A DNA stretch of 64,000 bases, taken from positions 124,001-188,000 of the forward strand of contig JACHMT010000001.1 of the NCBI GenBank assembly GCA_014208095.1, read 5' to 3'. The notes under the pieces were generated by a model that was not told the origin of the DNA, did not search any database, and was given only the letters and a program-made list of their open reading frames with translations. This DNA comes from Actinospineispora eucalypti. GTDB taxonomy: Bacteria > Actinomycetota > Actinomycetes > Mycobacteriales > Pseudonocardiaceae. Below are positions 60,660 through 64,000 of the stretch, in pieces (positions within the stretch are counted from its first letter, which is position 1; the number at the start of each line of letters is the position of its first letter). Both the position numbers and the translations under genes were made by a program.

Positions 60660-61291
60660 GCACCCGGCGGCGCCGCGCGCCGGTGTCCGCGCATACCTGG
60701 TGAAACGTTCCCGTGCGGCGGACAAGCCGCTGCGATTGGACTGGGGCTCCCGCACCCGAGGCGGTCTGAATCTTGAACACTCGCCGTTCGGCGTCATTTT
60801 GTGGACGAACGGTAGCGCGAATGGAGGAGTTCCGGTCGGCCGGTCGGCACATCGGACGAATGCTGTTTCCGGGCGTGTCCCTCCGGCATTCGAGAATAGC
60901 TAACCGTCGTTCACTTCGTGGTTACTGCAAGGGCCAGTGTGATAATTGGTGCGACCGACACCGGTACGCCTCCCGGGTGCGGCGGGAGGTTTTCCGTGGT
61001 CGGCGGGCCAGATCTACCTGATCCGTGGTTGATCATTGAATGCGGTCCCGTGAGGTGGATCTCGGCGCCCGGGTGCCCGGAATTGCCATTAGCTCCGAAA
61101 TTCGGCCCGGGCGGAATGACTTGTCCGAATAAGAGAACGGTGGCCTTTCCAGTGGGAGGCGCCCGAGCGGTCGGGCGCGATCGGGTACCCACGGTGTTCG
61201 GCTCGTCACGAATGCGAGCCTCGGCGGGCGGGTTGGTGTCAGGCTGGTACTTCGGTCAAACCAATCCACACCAAATCCGGGAGACCCAGCT
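60660..61291. other. 632-bp region without a convincing gene
   Basis: Between the divergent CoA-transferase and aldo/keto reductase genes. It is less GC-rich than its surroundings. Short frames on both strands (for example 60918-61295 plus) lack start signals and familiar content. It should contain both promoters. It could be the decayed remains of a gene. Confidence 0.5.
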
Positions 61292-62161
61292 GTGACCACG
61301 ACGTTCACCGGCCGACCGGCCGCCGCCAGCGGCGAGATTCGGCTCGGGGAAGCGGTATCCGTGACCCGGCTCGGCTACGGGGCCATGCAGCTGACCGGCC
61401 CGGGTGTGTGGGGTCCGCCGGCGGACCACGACGAGTCCGTCCGGGTGCTGCGGCGCGCGGTGGAGCTGGGCGTCAACCTGATCGACACCGCCGACGCCTA
61501 CGGCCCGCACGTCAGCGAGGAGCTGATCCGCGAGGCGCTGCACCCGTACGACGGGGTGCTGATCGCCACCAAGGCCGGCCAGCTGCGCACGGGCCCCGGC
61601 CAGTGGCACCCGTGCGGGCGGCCGGAGTACCTGCGCCAGCAGTGCGAGCTGAGCCTGCGCCGGCTCGGCCTGGAGCGGATCGAGCTGTTCCAGCTGCACC
61701 GGGTGGACCCGACGGTCCCGGCGGCCGACCAGTTCGGCGCCCTGGCCGACCTGCGTGCCGAGGGGAAGATCAACCTGGTGGGACTCTCCCAGGTCAGTGT
61801 GGCGCAGGTCGAGGAGGCCGAGGCGATCGTGGAGATCGCCACCGTGCAGAACCGGTACAACCTGGTCGACCGCACGTCCGACGACGTGCTCCGGCACTGC
61901 ACCGAGCGGGGCATCGGCTTCATCCCGTGGCACCCGGTCGGCGCCGGCGAGCTGGCCAAGCCGGGCGGGCTGGTGCATGACATCGCGGAGGGTCTGGACG
62001 CCACCGCCGCGCAGGTCGCGCTGGCCTGGCTGCTGCAGCGATCCTCGATCATGCTCCCGATCCCCGGCACGAGCTCGGTGGCCCACCTCGAAGAGAACCT
62101 GCTCGCCGCCGAACTGAAGCTCGACCTCTCAACCGTCGCAGCCCTCGACGACGCCGCCTGA
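61292..62161 (+). CDS. Aldo/keto reductase
   Basis: A 289-aa NADPH-dependent reductase of the AKR family. The catalytic tetrad is seen as Asp and Tyr in LIDTADAYG, Lys in IATKAG and His in LFQLHRVD. Late motifs are GFIPWHPVGAGEL and IPGTSSVAHLEENL (cofactor site). GTG 61292 follows GGGAGA. The substrate is not evident. Confidence 0.92.
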   Translation: MTTTFTGRPAAASGEIRLGEAVSVTRLGYGAMQLTGPGVWGPPADHDESVRVLRRAVELGVNLIDTADAYGPHVSEELIREALHPYDGVLIATKAGQLRTGPGQWHPCGRPEYLRQQCELSLRRLGLERIELFQLHRVDPTVPAADQFGALADLRAEGKINLVGLSQVSVAQVEEAEAIVEIATVQNRYNLVDRTSDDVLRHCTERGIGFIPWHPVGAGELAKPGGLVHDIAEGLDATAAQVALAWLLQRSSIMLPIPGTSSVAHLEENLLAAELKLDLSTVAALDDAA

Positions 62162-62179
62162 CGGAACCCTGTGTGCGGG

Positions 62180-63307
62180 CTAGCGGTCCGCCGGTGCCGG
62201 TTCGACTTCGGGGTCGTGCGGGTCGAGGGGGTCGACCTCGGCTGGTGGGGGCGTGGCGGCTGGGGATTCGCTGAGGGAGCGGACGAAGGCGGAGAGTACG
62301 GCGATGAGCGGCACCGCGAGCAGCGCGCCGGCGATGCCGGAGATGACCACACCGGCCGCCACGCCGAGCACGATCGCCAGCGGGTGCAGCGCCACCGCGC
62401 GGCCCAGCAGGACCGGCTGCAGCACGTGGCTCTCCAGCTGCATCACGCCGACCACGACGGCCAGCACGATCAGTGCGGGCACCGGGCCGTTGGCGACCAG
62501 CGCGATCAGGATCGCCACCGAGCCGGACAGCACCGCACCGACCAGCGGGATGAACGCGCCGAGGAAGACCAGTGCCGCCAGCGGCACCGCGAGCGGCACG
62601 CCGACCAGCCACAACCCGATGCCGATGCCGACCGCGTCCACCACGGCGACCACCACGGTGGCCCGGGTGTAGCCGACCAGTGAGGCGAACGCGCGCTGCC
62701 CGGCCACGCCGGCCCGGTCCCGCTGCTCGGGCGGCAGCGCCTTCAGCAGGAAGGTGAAGATCGGCCGGCCGTCATAGAGGAAGAAGATCAGCACGAACAG
62801 CGCGAGCGCCAACCCGGAGGCGAACTCGCCGGCGGTGGCCGCGGTGGTGAGTGCGCCGGAGGTAATGGCGTCGGTGTTCGCCGCGAGGGAGCGCTGCAGC
62901 TCGGCGGGCAGGTCGTTCAGGCGCTCCGGGGAGAACCGGAACGGCGGCCCGGCCAGCAGCGGCTTGATGTTGACCTCGAAGCTCTGCACCAGTTGGGTGC
63001 GCAGGTCGGGCAGGCCGGCGACGAACGCGTTGATCACGAACGACAGAACCAGCGACAGCAGCGCGATGCCGCCGACGAGTACCAGCGCGGTGGCCAGGCC
63101 CCGGGGCAGGCGAAGCTTGTTCACGGCGGCGGCCACCAGAGGGGCGAGCAGCGCCGCCAGTAGCAACGCGATCGCCACCGGCACCACGACTATCCGCAGC
63201 TGGATGATCAGGAAGATCACCACGCCCAGCGCGGCCGCGATGATCAGGAAGCGGGCGCTCAGCTCGGATGCCACGCGCAGGGCCGACCGGGACCGTGTGG
63301 GTTCCAC
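62180..63307 (-). CDS. AI-2E family (TqsA/PerM) transporter
   Basis: A protein of about 375 aa with eight predicted membrane segments in the AI-2E/PerM pattern. It has paired N-terminal segments, LALALFVLIFFLYDGRPIF, then ATVVVAVVDAVGIGIGLWLVG and FIPLVGAVLSGSVAILIAL near the end. Proteins of this family export small molecules or ions; specificity is unknown. GTG 63307 follows a TATGGT box at 6 nt (leaderless). ATG 63331 in frame is an alternative. The C-terminus is a short Pro/Asp-rich tail. Confidence 0.87.
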   Translation of the reverse strand: MEPTRSRSALRVASELSARFLIIAAALGVVIFLIIQLRIVVVPVAIALLLAALLAPLVAAAVNKLRLPRGLATALVLVGGIALLSLVLSFVINAFVAGLPDLRTQLVQSFEVNIKPLLAGPPFRFSPERLNDLPAELQRSLAANTDAITSGALTTAATAGEFASGLALALFVLIFFLYDGRPIFTFLLKALPPEQRDRAGVAGQRAFASLVGYTRATVVVAVVDAVGIGIGLWLVGVPLAVPLAALVFLGAFIPLVGAVLSGSVAILIALVANGPVPALIVLAVVVGVMQLESHVLQPVLLGRAVALHPLAIVLGVAAGVVISGIAGALLAVPLIAVLSAFVRSLSESPAATPPPAEVDPLDPHDPEVEPAPADR

Positions 63308-63477
63308 GAGTCGACCATAGTCGTTACGCATTGACCAGCCTTGGAGATATAAGGGCCACTCTATAGAGGGGTCCTTAGTTGGTTCGGCTAAGACCTTTGT
63401 AATCGGCGCAACCTAACGCCCCGGGCAGCCGTTTGTCCGGCGTAGTTGACCAGTCGACGGCGGAGGTAAGCGCGCAG

Positions 63478-63885
63478 GTGTACGAGCCGGCAATCAACCC
63501 CGACACCCTGGATTCGCAGGATTCCGAGCTCACCCCCATCTTCCACGCCCTGGTCACCCGCGCCGCCGATCCCGCCGAACATTTCCAACGAGATCCGCTG
63601 AGCGCACCCATGCCGGTCACCCCCGCGTCACCGTTGGCGATGGCCCGCATGCTGCTGAGCGCGGTGCCGGTGGCCCGTCTCGAGTCCAGCCCGGTTGAGC
63701 GCGCCTACCCCGGGTCCGTCGGTGGCTCCGTGCGGATGCGGCCGAGCCTGGCCAGCGTGGCCAGCGGCGGGGGCTCGAGTGACGAAAGTGGCGGACGTCA
63801 TGAGATCCGCGAACCGCGCTCGCCCCGGAGCGGGCGGCACCGGGCACTACGGTCCGTCGGCCTTGGTGTGACCGAATCACGTTGA
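63478..63885 (+). CDS. Hypothetical protein
   Basis: A frame of 135 codons from GTG 63478, preceded by GGAGGT at 11 nt, beginning VYEPAINPDTLDSQDSELTP. It contains no recognised domain. The middle is Ala/Pro/Met-rich and the C-terminus Ser/Arg-rich and probably disordered. A TTG 15 codons upstream is an alternative start. Weakly supported. Confidence 0.4.
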   Translation: MYEPAINPDTLDSQDSELTPIFHALVTRAADPAEHFQRDPLSAPMPVTPASPLAMARMLLSAVPVARLESSPVERAYPGSVGGSVRMRPSLASVASGGGSSDESGGRHEIREPRSPRSGRHRALRSVGLGVTESR

Positions 63886-63942
63886 GATAACGCAATCGGC
63901 CTATTGAGTGATCGAAAGTGGGGGGCGGTCACCCGGGCAGGA

Positions 63943-64000
63943 CTACCAAGGGTCGCGAGCCCGCTGGACTTCCTTCACTCGGGTGAGCCCGTCACTCATC
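63943..64000 (-). CDS. Possible C-terminal end of a minus-strand gene cut by the window
   Basis: A frame entering from the right edge ends at TAG 63943-63945 (peptide ending VKEVQRARDPW). Too little is visible to tell whether it is coding. Confidence 0.2.
   Translation of the reverse strand, partial: MSDGLTRVKEVQRARDPW

Noticed and set aside
60918..61295. 125-codon plus frame before the aldo/keto reductase
   Set aside because: No start signal, no domain, and an opposing frame of similar quality overlaps it.

Overview
The window is a high-GC actinobacterial chromosome segment beside the replication origin. Gene content and order (rpmH-rnpA-yidD-yidC-jag-rsmG-parA-parB, then cwlM-trxA-trxB-sigM-murJ, pcnA, leuS, ino1, a class A PBP, rpsF-ssb-rpsR-rplI-dnaB) follow the conserved Streptomyces/Mycobacterium origin neighbourhood. 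Perfect TGTTTCACGTGAAACA parS sites, TTGTCCACA/TTATCCACA DnaA boxes and many apparently leaderless genes (TANNNT box 6-8 nt before the start codon) fit an actinomycete of the Pseudonocardiaceae type. The genus cannot be fixed from the sequence alone. No tRNA, rRNA, CRISPR, transposase or prophage gene was seen.

Layout. 1-9.0 kb: dnaA (5' part, minus strand), its DnaA-box regulatory region, then rpmH to parB on plus, with two parS sites. A repeat-expanded stretch of about 1.4 kb sits between jag and the rsmG core. 9.2-12.5 kb: an ATP-grasp ligase and an aminotransferase (minus) and a GNAT protein (plus). 12.5-24.0 kb: a minus-strand block read mutT4-like, DUF6049-like, murJ, pseudokinase, sigM, anti-sigma, trxB, trxA, cwlM, mostly coupled by 4-bp overlaps, with a third parS inside the anti-sigma gene. 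24.2-36.1 kb: pcnA, an MFS protein, a TetR/SnoaL pair with matching operators, YqgE, SdpI, leuS with a leucine leader peptide, GH172 and PhoX with a PHO box. 37-44.5 kb: NlpC/P60, ino1-padR, DUF5318, PBP and a GT87 protein. 44.6-51.6 kb: HD protein, GlxA-type regulator, M13 peptidase, Nudix, a second GT87-like protein and endonuclease IV. 51.8-55.6 kb: rpsF-ssb-rpsR-rplI and dnaB. 55.7-64 kb: a repeat-containing methyltransferase, an LLM-class oxidoreductase, an SNase-like protein, a DUF1707 protein, an ipdAB-like CoA transferase, an aldo/keto reductase and an AI-2E family exporter.

Functional themes. The genes serve replication and segregation (DnaA, DnaB, SSB, ParAB/parS), envelope building (YidC, MurJ, CwlM, PBP, GT87, NlpC/P60), redox stress (SigM, TrxAB), translation (L34, S6, S18, L9, LeuS) and inositol supply (Ino1).

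The most unusual feature is a set of dispersed intergenic tandem arrays that all have a 22-bp period. One family (unit starting TGATTCAG) supplies the stop codons of both genes at three convergent junctions. Two other families, sharing CCGACTCGC, lie next to the stop codons of two more genes. Repeats inside coding regions instead have lengths divisible by three (30 and 57 bp, plus an in-frame palindrome in leuS). This repeat system is the best candidate here for something undescribed.
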